Below are positions 63,589 to 64,000 of a stretch of 64,000 nt of DNA, one piece after another (positions within the stretch are counted from its first letter, which is position 1; every line of letters begins with the position of its first letter). The DNA lies in contig BJOX01000202.1 in assembly GCA_009731375.1 (NCBI GenBank), positions 134,439 to 198,438 on the forward strand. Direction: 5' to 3'. Below the pieces are notes generated by a model, which saw nothing but the letters and a program-made list of their open reading frames with translations, made no database searches and was not told the origin of the DNA. This DNA comes from Paulinella micropora. Lineage: Eukaryota > Cercozoa > Imbricatea > Euglyphida. A program made the translations under genes and the position numbers.

Positions 63589-64000
63589 ATGGAAAAAATT
63601 AATGATATACGAGTTAGACCAGTTAAGCAAAACGGAGATGGCGACAAGTTGGCTAAAATATATAAGTTATTTGGCGAACCATATGCAAATATTTTTCTTC
63701 TCGCTCGCAAAAAAAGTGGCAAGACGACCGCACTGTTTGAGATCCTGAAACGAACGACCGACAAAAAGATCAGTATTGTTATTATTGCCAGCACAATACA
63801 TAAAGACCACATTTACAAAGAAATGGTGAAGCACTTCAAGAAGAAGGGAAACCCGATGGTGATATACACATATTTGAAAATGGACGGCTACAGTGTGATT
63901 GATTACGAGTTAGACAAGCTCAACAAACCCGATGAAAAGCAAGAAGAAGGCGAGATTGTGCGGGACGAGAAAGAAGAACCGAAGCCGAAGTTTCTTTATT
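63589..64000 (+). CDS. viral DNA-packaging ATPase (A32/FtsK-HerA type), partial
   Basis: 137 codons to the window edge: MEKINDIRVRPVKQNGDGDK, then the P-loop FLLARKKSGKTTALFEIL and the strand ISIVIIASTIHKDHIYKEM. The Walker A form (A-x-x-x-S-G-K-T-T after a hydrophobic strand) is that of packaging ATPases of Polinton-like and nucleocytoplasmic large DNA viruses. An acidic, low-complexity insert (NKPDEKQEEGEIVRDEKEEP) follows. The ATPase would pump DNA into the capsid. The Walker B motif lies beyond the window. Divergent from the capsid gene; no break seen. Confidence 0.75.
   Translation, partial: MEKINDIRVRPVKQNGDGDKLAKIYKLFGEPYANIFLLARKKSGKTTALFEILKRTTDKKISIVIIASTIHKDHIYKEMVKHFKKKGNPMVIYTYLKMDGYSVIDYELDKLNKPDEKQEEGEIVRDEKEEPKPKFLY

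Larger units (their letters stand above)
55560..64000. mobile_element. Polinton-like virus (endogenised), right end outside window
   Basis: A block of low-GC sequence with viral gene content: protein-primed family B polymerase, class 3 lipase, DUF3820-like and DUF3223-like ORFs, double-jelly-roll-type capsid protein and an A32/FtsK-type packaging ATPase. No integrase or cysteine protease is visible so far. Several genes carry stops or frameshifts, so this copy is decayed or poorly sequenced. No terminal inverted repeat was identified; the left limit is set where viral-type ORFs begin. Confidence 0.8.

Overview
This window is a stretch of nuclear genome from a microbial eukaryote, most likely a unicellular alga or other protist. 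I cannot name the lineage. Support: GT-AG introns, one-module-per-exon leucine-rich repeats (LRRs), a small Cys-rich extracellular domain of a kind I associate with protists, tyrosine-recombinase (DIRS-like) retroelements, tRNA-derived SINEs and an integrated Polinton-like virus. There is no operon-style organisation. Roughly half of the sequence is microsatellite DNA, which creates long spurious open frames of repeated Ser, Glu, Leu, Lys and similar residues. There are assembly gaps at 3237-3246, 8891-8900, 9185-9194, 11906-11915, 12224-12524, 13227-13727, 15640-15649, 17805-17814, 23040-23507, 25606-25615, 33100-33109, 45056-45202, 49848-49857 and 58691-58700.

Layout. 0-6.4 kb: microsatellites, two fold-back elements and one or two orphan exons. 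6.4-10.3 kb: a striking array of 84-nt LRR exons that alternate between strands; antiparallel pairs are joined tail to tail by exactly four bases, usually GTAC. 10.3-20.9 kb: microsatellites with scattered micro-exons, a poly(A)-ended repeat pair and SINE-like repeats that merge into (TTA)n. 21-23 kb: a two-exon secreted right-handed beta-helix enzyme (GH110-like). 24-29 kb: three copies of a Cys-rich domain exon, duplicated with their flanks, among SINEs. 29.9-38.4 kb: a 107-bp tandem array, then two nearly identical 3.6-3.9 kb tandem copies differing by a MITE insertion. 38.4-44 kb: host-like genes of unknown function plus a SAM-dependent methyltransferase. 44.7-47.7 kb: Sel1 repeats and a GC-rich island with two large unrecognised converging ORFs, one of them a polytopic membrane protein. 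47.9-55.4 kb: transposon remains, namely a DDE-type (DUF7869-like) transposase with a SAP-domain ORF, a broken RT-RNase H-tyrosine recombinase element, and an internally deleted inverted derivative with a 171-bp palindrome.

55.5-64 kb (open at the right edge): a Polinton-like virus or transposon. It holds a protein-primed family B DNA polymerase (broken and lacking its central catalytic palm motifs), a class 3 lipase, a DUF3820-like ORF, a DUF3223-like ORF, a frameshifted major capsid protein, a small structural-type protein and the start of the A32/FtsK-type packaging ATPase. Capsid genes and ATPase diverge from an AT-rich promoter region. The element is decayed, so at this locus it looks like an endogenised viral genome rather than an active one.

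Exon boundaries were placed by eye from splice motifs and phase; family assignments rest on recognised motifs, not on database searches.
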